A stretch of 64,000 nucleotides of DNA from Vibrio sinus (GCF_023634645.1 NZ_JAMKMR010000015.1:29565-93564); one strand, 5' to 3'. Positions 8,730-19,267 are shown, counted from the first letter of the stretch. The notes: generated by a model not told the origin, from the letters alone. Translations and numbers: made by a program.

Positions 8730-8743
8730 TGGGACTGTTCCCA
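8730..8743. promoter_or_regulatory. Probable TreR operator
   Basis: TGGGACTGTTCCCA is a dyad with half-sites TGGGA/TCCCA around four central bases. It resembles the GGGAACGTTCCC operator bound by E. coli TreR. It lies about 90 bp before treB and directly downstream of treR, where a repressor of treBC should bind. No confident -10/-35 pair was found around it. Confidence 0.6.
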
Positions 8744-8831
8744 TTAATGAGGTTTGCAGTTAGAGATATCGATGAATAGCTAAGTTGATTGGCTATACAG
8801 CACGGTTGTACTCAGAGTGGGGGCGGGAAAG

Positions 8832-10256
8832 GTGAGTAAAATATCGAAAAAACAAGTCGAGCAGATCATTAACTTTGTGGGCGGCAGTGGCAATATCGCC
8901 AGTGTCAGCCATTGCTTAACGCGGTTAAGGTTTGTGTTAAATGATACTAAACTGGCGAATAAAAGTGAGTTGGAAGCGCTTAGCTTAGTGAAAGGCTGTT
9001 TTACCAACGCAGGACAATTTCAAGTCGTTGTCGGTACAGAAGTCGATGAAGTTTACGCTATCTTGTTGTCACTAACCGGAAAGCAGTCGGCTTCAAAAGA
9101 CGAATCAAAGCAAGCGGCCAGAAAAAATATGAATGTCCTTGAAAGAGGCATTTCTCATCTAGCGGAAATTTTTGTTCCTTTGCTGCCGGCTATTATCACA
9201 GGTGGTCTTATTCTTGGTTTTCGTAATTTAATTGGTGATATCAAGATGTTTGATGGTCACTCGTTAACTGAAATTAGCCAGTTTTGGGCAACCGCACACT
9301 CCTTTTTGTGGCTGATCGGCGAAGCGATATTTTTCTACCTCCCTGTCGGAGTTTGCTGGTCTACCGTGAAAAAGCTTGGCGGGACACCTATTTTAGGTAT
9401 CACCTTGGGGATTACATTAGTCTCTCCTCAACTGATGAATGCTTACCTTATTGGCAAACAGGTACCACAGGTATGGGATTTTGGTTGGTTTACCATACAG
9501 CAGGTTGGTTACCAAGCTCAGGTCATTCCCGCAGTGTTAGCCGGAGTGGTGCTAGCCCTGATAGAAACCAATTTAAAGAAAATAGTCCCAGCTTATCTGT
9601 ACTTGGTGGTGGTGCCATTTGTGTCTCTTGTTTTAGCTGTGCTGCTTGCCCACGCGATCATCGGTCCAATAGGCAGAGATATTGGTAATGCTGTAGGTGC
9701 AGTGGCCAAAGCAGCGATGACGGGGGACTTTAGAGTGGTAGGCTCGATGATCTTTGGCTTTCTTTATGCGCCATTGGTTATTACTGGGATTCATCACACC
9801 ACCAATGCGGTGGATTTACAGCTGATGCAAGAGCTCGGTGGGACGCCCATCTGGCCATTGATCGCTTTATCGAATATTGCTCAAGCGTCGGCTGTGACTG
9901 GAATTATCATCATCAGTAAAAAACACGGTGAGCGAGACATCTCAGTGCCTGCGGCGATTTCTGCTTACCTTGGTGTTACCGAGCCCGCCATGTATGGCAT
10001 TAATCTCAAATATAAATTTCCGATGCTAAGTGCGATGCTTGGCAGCGCCTTAGCTGCAGGCGTATGTGGTGTCGCGGGGGTAATGGCAAATGGTATCGGG
10101 GTTGGCGGCCTACCTGGCATTCTATCCATCCAACCGCAATTTTGGGGCGTTTATGCCCTGGCGATGTTAGTTGCCATTATCGCGCCCATCGTATTTACCA
10201 TTATTTTTTATAAACGCGCAGAAGCGAAAGGTCAGTTGGAACAAGTGAGCGCATAG
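8832..10256 (+). CDS. treB: Trehalose-specific PTS enzyme IIBC
   Basis: Inner-membrane permease that imports trehalose and phosphorylates it to trehalose-6-phosphate. The N-terminal IIB domain has the phospho-cysteine in SVSHCLTRLRF (Cys28 from the chosen start). Then comes a IIC domain of about ten hydrophobic segments with the GGLILGFRN and ITGIHHTTNAVD loops characteristic of the glucoside/sucrose family. There is no IIA domain, so phosphate should come from Crr, encoded at 42872-43381. The start chosen is GTG 8832, which reproduces the MSKI... N-terminus of TreB and has a G-rich ribosome site. An upstream in-frame GTG at 8817 would add five residues. treC follows after 13 bp. Confidence 0.93.
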   Translation: MSKISKKQVEQIINFVGGSGNIASVSHCLTRLRFVLNDTKLANKSELEALSLVKGCFTNAGQFQVVVGTEVDEVYAILLSLTGKQSASKDESKQAARKNMNVLERGISHLAEIFVPLLPAIITGGLILGFRNLIGDIKMFDGHSLTEISQFWATAHSFLWLIGEAIFFYLPVGVCWSTVKKLGGTPILGITLGITLVSPQLMNAYLIGKQVPQVWDFGWFTIQQVGYQAQVIPAVLAGVVLALIETNLKKIVPAYLYLVVVPFVSLVLAVLLAHAIIGPIGRDIGNAVGAVAKAAMTGDFRVVGSMIFGFLYAPLVITGIHHTTNAVDLQLMQELGGTPIWPLIALSNIAQASAVTGIIIISKKHGERDISVPAAISAYLGVTEPAMYGINLKYKFPMLSAMLGSALAAGVCGVAGVMANGIGVGGLPGILSIQPQFWGVYALAMLVAIIAPIVFTIIFYKRAEAKGQLEQVSA

Positions 10257-10269
10257 GCGATAAAACACG

Positions 10270-11952
10270 ATGCAACAAAACAAACAAATAGACTGGTGGA
10301 AATCGGCCACCATTTATCAAATTTATCCGAAAAGTTTTTGCGACAGCGGAGCGAAAGGGGTAGGAGATATACAAGGCATTATTTCAAAGCTAGGTTACTT
10401 AAATCTCTTGGGTGTTGAAGCGATTTGGTTAACGCCTATCTACCCATCTCCCATGGTGGATAATGGTTACGATATCTCAGATTATTACGCTATTAATCCA
10501 GACTTTGGCACGATGGCCGATTTTGATGAATTACTGGAAAAGTCACACGCTCTGGGTATAAAAATTATCATGGACATTGTGGTTAACCACACATCGACTC
10601 AGCATGCTTGGTTTCAGTCAGCTATTAGTGATCCAGACAGCGTTTACCGAGACTATTACATATGGAAAGATCTAGTAAATGGTCAAGAGCCTAACAATTG
10701 GCAGTCAAAATTTGGCGGTAGCGCTTGGGAGCTCGAACCAAACTCAGGGCAATATTATTTGCACTTGTTTGCCAAACAACAGGCGGATCTTAATTGGGAA
10801 AATCCGCAAGTTCGTCAAGAAGTAAAAAACGTCATTCGTTACTGGGCGAAGAAAGGGGTGGATGGCTTTCGCTTGGATGTCATTAACCTGATTTCCAAGG
10901 ATCAAACGTTTTCTGACGATGAACAAGGCGATGGCCGCCGCTTTTATACCGATGGGCCAAGAGTTCATGAATATCTACAAGACTTAAGTGCAGATGTATT
11001 TCAAAAATATGGCTGCGTAACCGTTGGAGAAATGTCGTCAACAACGCTAGAGCATTGTCAGCGGTATTCTTCGCTAGAAGGTAAAGAGCTGTCTATGGTA
11101 TTCAACTTCCATCACTTAAAGGTGGACTACCCAGATGGCGAAAAATGGGCTTTGGCACCTTTTGACTTTATCGCACTAAAGCAAATTTTCGACAAATGGC
11201 AAAAAGGGCTACATCAAAAAGGATGGGGAGCGCTATTTTGGTGTAACCATGATCAGCCGCGCATTGTTAGCCGTTTAGGAGATGATGGACAATATCGAGT
11301 TAAATCCGCCAAAATGCTTGCCGCTGCATTACACATGATGCAGGGGACTCCTTATATTTATCAAGGGGAAGAGATTGGTATGACGAATCCGGGCTATAGC
11401 AGAATTGGTCAGTATCAAGACGTGGAAAGCCTCACTATGTATCAGTTACTGGTTGAGCAGGGCGTGGTGAGTAAAAAGGAAATGCTCGCTATTTTAGCGC
11501 AAAAATCTCGTGATAATTCTCGCACGCCCATGCAGTGGAGTAGCGAGAAAAATGCGGGCTTTACTCAAGGACGGCCGTGGTTAGATGTGGCGGAGAATTA
11601 TACGCAGATCAATGCAAACCTTGCTGTTGATGATCCAGACTCGGTGTTTTATTTCTACCAAACTTTGATTCAGCTACGTAAGCAGTTCCCAGTGATCACT
11701 GATGGAGACTATACTGACCTCCTGCCAGATGACAAGGCGGTCTTTGCCTACCAGAGAAGACTTGGTGATCTACGCCTAATTTGTTTGAACAACTTCTATC
11801 AGCCAGAAACCAGCGTTCAACTAGAAGTGGATTGTGACTTAAGTCAGGCTACTTACCTGCTTGGTAATTATGCGGATATTGGTTCAAAACCCTTAAGTCA
11901 CAACATCGTTTTGAGAGCTTATGAATCAAGAGTCATTCTTATAGAATCGTGA
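10270..11952 (+). CDS. treC: Trehalose-6-phosphate hydrolase (alpha,alpha-phosphotrehalase)
   Basis: A 560-residue cytoplasmic GH13 enzyme that splits trehalose-6-phosphate into glucose and glucose-6-phosphate. GH13 landmarks appear in order: VVNHTS (region I), DGFRLDVINLI with the nucleophile Asp (region II, near 200), VGEMSST with the acid/base Glu (region III, near 255) and NHDQPR (region IV, near 327). SRTPMQWSS and GRPWL match the oligo-1,6-glucosidase/TreC subfamily. It forms an operon with treB and ends 15 bp before a strong bidirectional terminator. Confidence 0.95.
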   Translation: MQQNKQIDWWKSATIYQIYPKSFCDSGAKGVGDIQGIISKLGYLNLLGVEAIWLTPIYPSPMVDNGYDISDYYAINPDFGTMADFDELLEKSHALGIKIIMDIVVNHTSTQHAWFQSAISDPDSVYRDYYIWKDLVNGQEPNNWQSKFGGSAWELEPNSGQYYLHLFAKQQADLNWENPQVRQEVKNVIRYWAKKGVDGFRLDVINLISKDQTFSDDEQGDGRRFYTDGPRVHEYLQDLSADVFQKYGCVTVGEMSSTTLEHCQRYSSLEGKELSMVFNFHHLKVDYPDGEKWALAPFDFIALKQIFDKWQKGLHQKGWGALFWCNHDQPRIVSRLGDDGQYRVKSAKMLAAALHMMQGTPYIYQGEEIGMTNPGYSRIGQYQDVESLTMYQLLVEQGVVSKKEMLAILAQKSRDNSRTPMQWSSEKNAGFTQGRPWLDVAENYTQINANLAVDDPDSVFYFYQTLIQLRKQFPVITDGDYTDLLPDDKAVFAYQRRLGDLRLICLNNFYQPETSVQLEVDCDLSQATYLLGNYADIGSKPLSHNIVLRAYESRVILIES

Positions 11953-11967
11953 GAATCGGCAAGATAC

Positions 11968-11997
11968 AAAAAATCCAGCGCTTAGGCTGGATTTTTT
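11968..11997. terminator. Bidirectional intrinsic terminator between treC and the tRNA-Tyr genes
   Basis: A perfect 12-bp stem, AAAAAATCCAGC / GCTGGATTTTTT, with loop GCTTAG. A-tracts on one side and T-tracts on the other let it end both the treBC transcript and the convergent tRNA transcript. Confidence 0.9.
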
Positions 11998-12017
11998 ATG
12001 GCTTTAGAAGCCGAATA

Positions 12018-12457
<440 letters not shown>

Positions 12458-12531
12458 AGGGTGTTTTCTTACTTTCTCAGAAAGTAAGCTTAAGTGATGT
12501 TTTCCCAACACATCTCTCAAGTGCGGAGCGC

Positions 12532-12559
12532 ATCATAGCAAACTTGCTTTCGCTGTAAA
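12532..12559 (-). promoter_or_regulatory. Promoter of the tRNA-Tyr array
   Basis: On the minus strand, TTTACA (12554-12559) and TATGAT (12532-12537) are separated by 16 bp and followed by a GC-rich discriminator (GCGCTCCGC). That is the pattern of a stringently controlled stable-RNA promoter. About 75 bp separate it from the first tRNA. Confidence 0.7.
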
Positions 12560-12768
12560 GACTTTTCTTATGGTTTTGAATTAAATGCTGACTTTTTGGA
12601 CAAAGTGAGTGGTTTTACATTGTTTTAGTCAAATAAAAGGCAAAAAATACTAAGAGAATAAAAACATGGATAGTTACGCTTTACGTCGTTTTCTTTACAC
12701 ACCTTTACGCTAAAGCATTTAGTGTACTGTTAGAATGTCATTGGCTAATTTACAGGGAAAGTATAACA

Positions 12769-13821
12769 ATGATTCGATTAGCAAATGTATACCTTGCTGC
12801 ACTTGTCTTTTTGATACCTATAGGCTCACAAGCCAAAGGGCCAAATCAGGCGCAAGTGATTTCCGTGGTGACTGAACAAGTGGCCACACATCAAGTTTCG
12901 CAAAATCTCACTTTGGTCGGCAAACTAGAAGCCGAGCAATCTGTAGACGTGTCTTCTGAAGTCGCTGGCAAAGTAGACAAAATAGCCGTCTCTGAAAATC
13001 AAAACGTCAAACAAGGTCAGTTGCTGGTACAGCTTGAAGACAATAAAGCGCTGGCAGCGGTTGCTGAAGCAAAAGCGTATTTGAAAGATGAGCAAAGGAA
13101 ACTGAACGAATTTGAAAGGCTTTCTAAAAGAAATGCCATTACATTGACTGAGATAGATGCGCAAAAAGCCAGTGTGGAAATTGGCAAAGCCCGTTTGGAT
13201 GCGGCCAATGCCAATTTAAGTGATATGTATATTCGAGCCCCGTTTAACGGCACGATTGGCTTTATTAGCTTTAGTCGCGGTCAATACGTGAGCTTGGGAA
13301 GCGAGCTTATGACGTTGGATGATTTATCCACCATGCGCCTTGATCTCTCTGTCCCAGAGCGCTATCTATCCAAGTTGCGCGAGGGCATGAAGGTGGTTGG
13401 TACGTCCAGTGCGTGGGCTAATGATGCATTCGATGGAAAAATTCGAGCCATTGATACCCGAATCAACCCAGAAACCCTCAATATGAAAGTTCGAATTCAA
13501 TTCGATAATCGCTTACGTAAACTGAAACCCGGTATGTTGCTATCGGTTGATATCCAACTTCCTTCCATTACCGCACCCATCATTCCCGTACAAGCGTTGG
13601 AGTATTCAGGTACCAAACGTTATGTCTATGTCATCGACAAGGATAATAAGGCAACACGCACCGAAGTATGGTTGGGGGCTAGAGTCGGTAATCAGGTCGT
13701 TATTGAAAAAGGTCTATCCATTGGGGAAAAGGTGGTAGTACAAGGTATCGTTAACATGCGTGATGGGGTGACGGTCACTGAAGTCGATAAAAATGGCAAG
13801 CCAGTGAAGAAGGAAGCTTAA
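12769..13821 (+). CDS. RND efflux periplasmic adaptor (membrane fusion protein)
   Basis: A 350-residue HlyD/AcrA-type adaptor. It has a signal peptide (about 1-22), a lipoyl half GKLEAEQSVDVSSEVAGKV, a short alpha-hairpin (about 90-150), the second lipoyl half YIRAPFNGTIGFISFSRGQ, and beta-barrel plus membrane-proximal domains ending in a charged tail. No lipobox is present. It stops 2 bp before the RND pump gene, so the pair is an operon. No outer-membrane channel gene adjoins it, so it probably uses TolC. A Vibrio Vex-type pump occupies a similar position near tre and glyA in other species, from memory; substrate unknown. Confidence 0.9.
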   Translation: MIRLANVYLAALVFLIPIGSQAKGPNQAQVISVVTEQVATHQVSQNLTLVGKLEAEQSVDVSSEVAGKVDKIAVSENQNVKQGQLLVQLEDNKALAAVAEAKAYLKDEQRKLNEFERLSKRNAITLTEIDAQKASVEIGKARLDAANANLSDMYIRAPFNGTIGFISFSRGQYVSLGSELMTLDDLSTMRLDLSVPERYLSKLREGMKVVGTSSAWANDAFDGKIRAIDTRINPETLNMKVRIQFDNRLRKLKPGMLLSVDIQLPSITAPIIPVQALEYSGTKRYVYVIDKDNKATRTEVWLGARVGNQVVIEKGLSIGEKVVVQGIVNMRDGVTVTEVDKNGKPVKKEA

Positions 13822-13823
13822 TC

Positions 13824-16800
13824 ATGTGGTTGTCAGATGTATCGGTTAAGCGGCCTGTTGCTGCCGTGGTGTTTAGCTTGTTGTTGTGTGTCTTTGGCCT
13901 AGTGTCTTTTTCTAAACTGGCGGTGCGCGAAATGCCGGATATTGAAAGCCCGGTTGTATCGATTAGCACGCGGTACGAAGGTGCGTCAGCCACGATAATA
14001 GAGAATCAAATTACTTCTGTGTTAGAAGATCAATTATCTGGCATCAGCGGCATTGATGAAATCTCTTCTACCACCAGAAATAGCATGTCTCGTATTACCA
14101 TTACCTTTAAGTTGGGCTATGACTTAACCACAGGCGTGAGCGATGTGCGAGATGCGGTCTCTCGAGCATTGAATTCCTTACCCGATGAAGCTTCTGAGCC
14201 CATAGTGTACAAAAATAATGGTTCAGGAGAGGCATCCTTATACGTCAATTTAAGCTCTTCGACGATGGATCGAACGCAGCTCACTGATTACGTTAATCGC
14301 GTCTTGTTAGATAGATTTAGCCTCATTCCTGGGGTAAGCTCAATCAATGTCACTGGTGGCTTAGACAAAGTGATGTACGTTAAGCTAAAACCCGATCAAA
14401 TGGCTGGCCGCGGTGTGACCACCAAAGACATTACCGATGCACTTAGTGATGAAAATATAGAACGTCCCGGAGGACAAATTCGCAATGACTCTACTGTTAT
14501 GTCAGTGCGTACGGCGCGGGCGTATTTGACGCCAGAAGACTTCGACTATTTAGTCGTAAAACGTGCCAGTGACAACTCACCGATTTACTTAAAAGATGTG
14601 GCTGATGTGTACATTGGCGCTCAAAACGAGAGCTCCACATTCAAAAGTGATGGTGTAGTGAATGTCAGCATGGGTATCGTGCCCCAATCCGATGCAAACC
14701 CGTTGCAGGTCGCTGATGCGGTGCATCATCAGGTGAATAGCATTCAAAAGTTTTTGCCCGATGGCACTAGGCTTGCCATCGACTATGACTCTACGGTATT
14801 TATCGAGCGCTCCATCTCTGAAGTTTATAACACCTTATTCATCACTGGCGGTTTGGTGATTTTGGTGTTGTATATTTTTATTGGTCAGGTGAGGGCAACG
14901 TTAATTCCTGCCGTCACTGTACCCGTATCACTTATCTCGTCTTTTATTGCCGCGTATTATTTTGGTTTTTCCATTAACCTGATTACCTTAATGGCACTTA
15001 TTCTGTCTATTGGTCTGGTGGTGGATGATGCCATCGTGGTGGTGGAAAATATATTTCACCACATAGAGCGAGGAGAAAAGCCGTTATTGGCGGCCTATAA
15101 AGGGACAAGAGAAGTTGGCTTTGCCGTGGTTGCTACAACGCTCGTCTTGGTGATGGTATTCCTGCCAATCTCGTTTATGGATGGGATGGTGGGACTACTC
15201 TTTACTGAATTTTCTGTGTTGCTGGCTATGGCCGTCATATTTTCCTCCTTGATAGCCTTGACCTTGACGCCAGTTCTTAGTAGCAAGTTATTGAAACTGA
15301 ATGTCAAACCAAACCGATTTAATCGGTTTGTCGATAGCTCGTTTTCTAAATTAGAAGGTGTGTATCGGCGGGCGCTGAAAAAAGCCATTCAATGGAGTTG
15401 GTTTGCGCCGATCATCATTGTGCTCTGTATTGGAGGAAGTTACGGGCTACTGAATTTGGTGCCATCCCAGCTGACTCCCTCAGAAGATCGAGGCGTGATT
15501 TTTGCTTTTGTACGCGGCGCGGATGCAACCAGTTATAACCGCATGTCGGCCAATATGGACTTGGTGGAAGAAAGGTTGATGCCTTTACTCGGCAAAGGCT
15601 TTTTAAAATCTTTTAGCATCCAATCTCCCGCATTTGGGGGCAATGCAGGCGATCAAACGGGGTTCGTCATCATGATTTTGGAGGATTGGAACGACCGAAG
15701 TGTCACCGCGCAGCAAGCTTTAGGGCAAGTACGCAAAGCGCTGGCCGGAATACCGGATGTACGAGTCTTCCCCTTTATGCCTGGTTTTAGAGGTGGGTCC
15801 AGTGAACCTGTCCAGTTTGTATTGGGGGGCTCAAATTATGAAGAGCTAAAACAATGGGCGGAAAAACTCAAAGTTGCAGCAGAAAACTCCCCGATGATGG
15901 AAGGCGTTGAAATCAATTACTCAGAAAAAACACCGGAGCTTGTGGTTTCGATTGATAAACAAAGAGCGGCAGAGTTAGGTATTTCTGCTGCGGATATTTC
16001 TGATACCTTGGAAATCATGCTTGGTGGTAAAAGTGAAACCACGTTTGTTGATCGCGGAGAAGAGTACGATGTGTACTTGCGAGGTGATGAAAACAGCTTT
16101 AACAATTCAGCCGACCTGAGTCAGATCTATATGAGAACGGCTTCTGGGCAACTGATCACGTTAGATTCGTTGGCGAAAATTGAAGAGGTGGCATCCTCTA
16201 TCAAGCTCTCTCATTACAACAAGCAAAAAGCGGTAACGGTGTCGGCCAATTTAGCCAATGGCTATACTTTAGGCCAAGCACTGGACTTTTTGGATGACAA
16301 AGCCATCGAGATGTTACCTGGGGATATTTCAGTTAGCTATTCCGGAGAGTCAAAGGATTTTAAAGAGAATCAGTCAAGTGTACTGGTGGTCTTTGCTCTA
16401 GCGTTACTGGTGGCATATCTGGTGTTGTGTGCCCAGTTTGAAAGCTTTATCAATCCACTCGTGGTGATGTTCACCGTGCCGATGGGGGTATTTGGCGGTT
16501 TCCTTGGTTTATTAATCATGCACCAGGGAATGAATATATACAGTCAAATAGGCATGATCATGTTAATTGGTATGGTGACCAAGAATGGTATTTTGATCGT
16601 TGAATTTGCCAATCAACTTCGCGACCGAGGCATAGAATTCCATCAAGCGATTGTGGATGCATCGGCAAGAAGGCTCAGGCCAATCTTGATGACGGCATTT
16701 ACTACTCTGGCAGGCTCGATCCCATTAATTCTATCAACGGGAGCTGGGTATGAGAGCCGGGTCGCTGTGGGTACCGTGATATTCTTTGGTATGGCTTTTG

Positions 16801-16934
16801 CGACTATCGTGACTTTATTTGTCATTCCTGCTATGTACCGATTGCTGTCGAAATCAACACAAGCCCCCGGCCATGTGGAAGATGAGCTCAACCGAGAGCT
16901 CAGCCATGATGTTAAATCACGTTCATCACATTAG
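13824..16934 (+). CDS. RND efflux transporter, AcrB/MexF-like (HAE-1 type)
   Basis: A 1036-residue proton-driven inner-membrane pump with the standard duplicated RND plan: helix 1 near residue 12, a large periplasmic loop (about 40-330), six helices, a second helix/loop/helices repeat. Helix 4 holds the proton-relay pair in GLVVDDAIVVVEN, which is the Asp-Asp signature. The segment RLRPILMTAFTTLAG marks the second half, and the MREMPDIESP-like N-terminal loop reads VREMPDIESPVV here. A strong ribosome site (AAGGAAG) ends in the adaptor gene. The substrate range (drugs, bile acids, fatty acids) cannot be read from the sequence. Confidence 0.94.
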   Translation: MWLSDVSVKRPVAAVVFSLLLCVFGLVSFSKLAVREMPDIESPVVSISTRYEGASATIIENQITSVLEDQLSGISGIDEISSTTRNSMSRITITFKLGYDLTTGVSDVRDAVSRALNSLPDEASEPIVYKNNGSGEASLYVNLSSSTMDRTQLTDYVNRVLLDRFSLIPGVSSINVTGGLDKVMYVKLKPDQMAGRGVTTKDITDALSDENIERPGGQIRNDSTVMSVRTARAYLTPEDFDYLVVKRASDNSPIYLKDVADVYIGAQNESSTFKSDGVVNVSMGIVPQSDANPLQVADAVHHQVNSIQKFLPDGTRLAIDYDSTVFIERSISEVYNTLFITGGLVILVLYIFIGQVRATLIPAVTVPVSLISSFIAAYYFGFSINLITLMALILSIGLVVDDAIVVVENIFHHIERGEKPLLAAYKGTREVGFAVVATTLVLVMVFLPISFMDGMVGLLFTEFSVLLAMAVIFSSLIALTLTPVLSSKLLKLNVKPNRFNRFVDSSFSKLEGVYRRALKKAIQWSWFAPIIIVLCIGGSYGLLNLVPSQLTPSEDRGVIFAFVRGADATSYNRMSANMDLVEERLMPLLGKGFLKSFSIQSPAFGGNAGDQTGFVIMILEDWNDRSVTAQQALGQVRKALAGIPDVRVFPFMPGFRGGSSEPVQFVLGGSNYEELKQWAEKLKVAAENSPMMEGVEINYSEKTPELVVSIDKQRAAELGISAADISDTLEIMLGGKSETTFVDRGEEYDVYLRGDENSFNNSADLSQIYMRTASGQLITLDSLAKIEEVASSIKLSHYNKQKAVTVSANLANGYTLGQALDFLDDKAIEMLPGDISVSYSGESKDFKENQSSVLVVFALALLVAYLVLCAQFESFINPLVVMFTVPMGVFGGFLGLLIMHQGMNIYSQIGMIMLIGMVTKNGILIVEFANQLRDRGIEFHQAIVDASARRLRPILMTAFTTLAGSIPLILSTGAGYESRVAVGTVIFFGMAFATIVTLFVIPAMYRLLSKSTQAPGHVEDELNRELSHDVKSRSSH

Positions 16935-16985
16935 GGCGTGCTGACCTTTTGCGACTATTTTTGCAGCGCCTTGGCGTTATTTCGC

Positions 16986-17621
16986 TCAAGCTTGTTGGTT
17001 TGAGCGATTAACTTTAGCTCGCTTGTCATAGTTTACCTGATAGCGAGTGGGCTTATGGTTCATCGCGAGCACGATGTTGAGGATAAATGCACCTAGGACA
17101 GACAAAGCAATCAGTTTTGGAGAGGTAAAAAAGAAAGACGTCAGTAAGATACAGGCGTCGATAGCCAACTGAACTTTACCGACCGAGATCCCCATCTTAT
17201 CTTGAATGTACAAACACAGGACATTAAATCCGCCTAAACTTGCATGATGACGAAACAGAATGAGCATGCCAAGGCCCATCAGCAAACCGCCTGAAATAGC
17301 ACAGTAGGTTGGGTCGATATTATTAACCGAGATAAATCGAGTTAGGTTATCGGAAAAGATGGCAACGAGTCCGCCCGAAATGACACTGTTAATGGCAAAG
17401 CGAGCGCCAAAACGCCTCCAGGCCAGCAAATAGAAGGGACAGTTTAGTAAAAAATATAACGGGCCAAATTCCAGGCCACTAAGCTGCCCAACAAGTAGAG
17501 CAAGCCCCGCCGTACCACCAGTAAGAAGGTGGCCTGTTTGCAAAAAGAATACACCTTGTGCCACTAAAAATGTGCCCGTCACAATGGCTATCCAATCTTC
17601 TTTTTTGCTGTGCTTGTTCAT
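16986..17621 (-). CDS. YitT-family (DUF161) membrane protein
   Basis: A 211-residue protein with about five hydrophobic segments. A conserved opening (DWIAIVTGTFLVAQGVFFL) leads into GGTAGLALLV, and GGFNVLCLYIQDK is a YitT hallmark. The usual C-terminal DUF2179 cytoplasmic domain of long YitT proteins is missing, so this is the short form. It is convergent with the RND pump and divergent from glyA. The molecular function of the family is not established. Confidence 0.8.
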   Translation of the reverse strand: MNKHSKKEDWIAIVTGTFLVAQGVFFLQTGHLLTGGTAGLALLVGQLSGLEFGPLYFLLNCPFYLLAWRRFGARFAINSVISGGLVAIFSDNLTRFISVNNIDPTYCAISGGLLMGLGMLILFRHHASLGGFNVLCLYIQDKMGISVGKVQLAIDACILLTSFFFTSPKLIALSVLGAFILNIVLAMNHKPTRYQVNYDKRAKVNRSNQQA

Positions 17622-17833
17622 ACCGAATTCGTCTAAATAAAATGAGCCGGCATATTAGAGAAAAAGCGACCATTTCGGTAGCTTCAGCCAGGAAATTAGG
17701 GTAAACCTATGTAATTGGAGTTTTACACAGTGTAAAGTCTGAGTTTGACATAAGCGTCTTTGCCAGCGGTGTCATTGAGAGCGGCTTGGTATGATTTCTT
17801 GTGTAGAAGACAAAATAAATATCAAAATACCTC

Positions 17834-17862
17834 TTTATGAGGTAGTTCAAATTATGTAGAAT
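17834..17862 (+). promoter_or_regulatory. Candidate glyA promoter
   Basis: TTTATG (17834-17839) and TAGAAT (17857-17862) with a 17-bp spacer. The -10 is a good match and the -35 is weak. It lies just upstream of the PurR-like box, so the box would overlap the start of the transcript. The rest of the 320-bp gap between the YitT gene and glyA shows nothing else recognisable. Confidence 0.45.
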
Positions 17863-17878
17863 GCGCGCCATTACAATG

Positions 17879-17894
17879 ACGAAAACGTTTGCTT
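17879..17894. promoter_or_regulatory. PurR-like operator upstream of glyA
   Basis: ACGAAAACGTTTGCTT matches the enteric PurR box (ANGCAANCGNTTNCNT) at all but one fixed position. PurR control of glyA is established in E. coli, since glycine and one-carbon units feed purine synthesis. It lies 49 bp before the glyA start codon. Confidence 0.65.
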
Positions 17895-17942
17895 TCGATC
17901 TTTTTGTGCATATTCGAGTACATTTTTAGTCAGGAGATACAG

Positions 17943-19193
17943 ATGCTAAAGCGTGATATGAATATCGCGAATTACGACGCGGAGCTATTTGCAGCTATCC
18001 AAGAAGAAACTCTTCGCCAAGAAGAGCATATTGAACTCATCGCCTCTGAAAACTACACAAGCCCTCGTGTAATGGAAGCTCAAGGTTCTCAATTAACCAA
18101 CAAATACGCAGAAGGTTATCCTGGCAAGCGCTACTACGGTGGTTGTGAGTATGTAGACAAAGCGGAATCCTTGGCAATCGACCGTGCTTGTCAGCTGTTT
18201 GGTTGTGAATATGCGAATGTACAACCACATTCTGGCTCTCAAGCTAACAGCGCGGTGTACATGGCATTGTTGAACCCAGGTGATACAGTACTAGGAATGA
18301 GCTTGGCTCACGGCGGCCATCTTACTCATGGTTCACCAGTTAACTTTTCGGGCAAGCACTACAACGTTATCCCTTATGGCATCGATGAAGCGGGTCAGAT
18401 TAACTATGACGAGATGGAGCAGCTAGCGCTTGAGCACAAACCGAAAATGATCATCGGTGGCTTCTCTGCTTACTCTCAAGTGGTGGATTGGGCGCGCATG
18501 CGTGAAATTGCCGATAAGGTGGATGCGTTCCTATTCGTGGACATGGCTCACGTCGCGGGTTTAATTGCCGCTGGTGTTTATCCAACGCCAGTGCCTCACG
18601 CGCATGTGGTAACCACAACGACACACAAAACACTGGCGGGTCCACGTGGTGGTTTAATCCTATCTAACGCCGGCGAAGACATGTATAAGAAGCTAAATTC
18701 TGCCGTCTTCCCAGGTGGACAGGGGGGCCCACTAATGCATGTTATCGCAGCAAAAGCGGTGGCATTTAAAGAGGCAATGGAGCCTGAATTCAAAGACTAC
18801 CAAACGCGTGTTGTTGAAAATGCCAAAGCCATGGTGGCTCAGTTCCAAGATCGCGGTTATAAGATCGTATCAAACTCAACAGAAAACCACTTGTTCCTGG
18901 TCGATTTGATTGATAAAGGTATCACGGGCAAAGAAGCGGATGCTGCCCTTGGCTCAGCCAACATTACCGTGAACAAAAACTCGGTACCGAACGATCCACG
19001 CAGTCCATTTGTCACATCTGGTATTCGTGTAGGTACGCCTGCCATTACTCGTCGCGGTTTTTCAGTAAACGATGCCAAAGAGCTCGCGAACTGGATGTGC
19101 GATGTTTTAGATAATGCTAATGACGCAAAAGTGATTGAGGCAACAAAAGCAAAAGTCCTAGAAATTTGTAAACGTCTGCCTGTTTACGCGTAA
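17943..19193 (+). CDS. glyA: Serine hydroxymethyltransferase
   Basis: A 416-residue PLP enzyme that converts serine and tetrahydrofolate to glycine and 5,10-methylene-THF. The PLP lysine is in [14 protein letters not shown] (near 229). The N-terminal [10 protein letters not shown] and the [12 protein letters not shown] substrate segment are typical, and the length equals E. coli GlyA. The ATG at 17943 has a perfect AGGAGA ribosome site; the frame is open for 18 more codons upstream but without support. A PurR-like box and a candidate promoter precede it, and an intrinsic terminator follows 17 bp after the stop. Codon use is strongly biased, as for a highly expressed gene. Confidence 0.97.
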   Translation: MLKRDMNIANYDAELFAAIQEETLRQEEHIELIASENYTSPRVMEAQGSQLTNKYAEGYPGKRYYGGCEYVDKAESLAIDRACQLFGCEYANVQPHSGSQANSAVYMALLNPGDTVLGMSLAHGGHLTHGSPVNFSGKHYNVIPYGIDEAGQINYDEMEQLALEHKPKMIIGGFSAYSQVVDWARMREIADKVDAFLFVDMAHVAGLIAAGVYPTPVPHAHVVTTTTHKTLAGPRGGLILSNAGEDMYKKLNSAVFPGGQGGPLMHVIAAKAVAFKEAMEPEFKDYQTRVVENAKAMVAQFQDRGYKIVSNSTENHLFLVDLIDKGITGKEADAALGSANITVNKNSVPNDPRSPFVTSGIRVGTPAITRRGFSVNDAKELANWMCDVLDNANDAKVIEATKAKVLEICKRLPVYA

Positions 19194-19210
19194 TATTCGC
19201 TTATATTGTG

Positions 19211-19239
19211 AAAGGCGAGCAATGGAGTTGCTCGCCTTT
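19211..19239 (+). terminator. glyA intrinsic terminator
   Basis: A 12-bp stem AAAGGCGAGCAA / TTGCTCGCCTTT, loop TGGAG, followed by TCTTATTT. Its A-tract on the other side may also end the convergent transporter transcript. Confidence 0.9.
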
Positions 19240-19267
19240 TCTTATTTGTGTTATCCGCATTGACTTC

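Noticed and set aside
8817..8831. A GTG start for treB five codons further upstream
   Set aside because: TreB proteins begin at the SKI... segment, and the G-rich stretch at 8819-8826 is better used as the ribosome site for the GTG at 8832.
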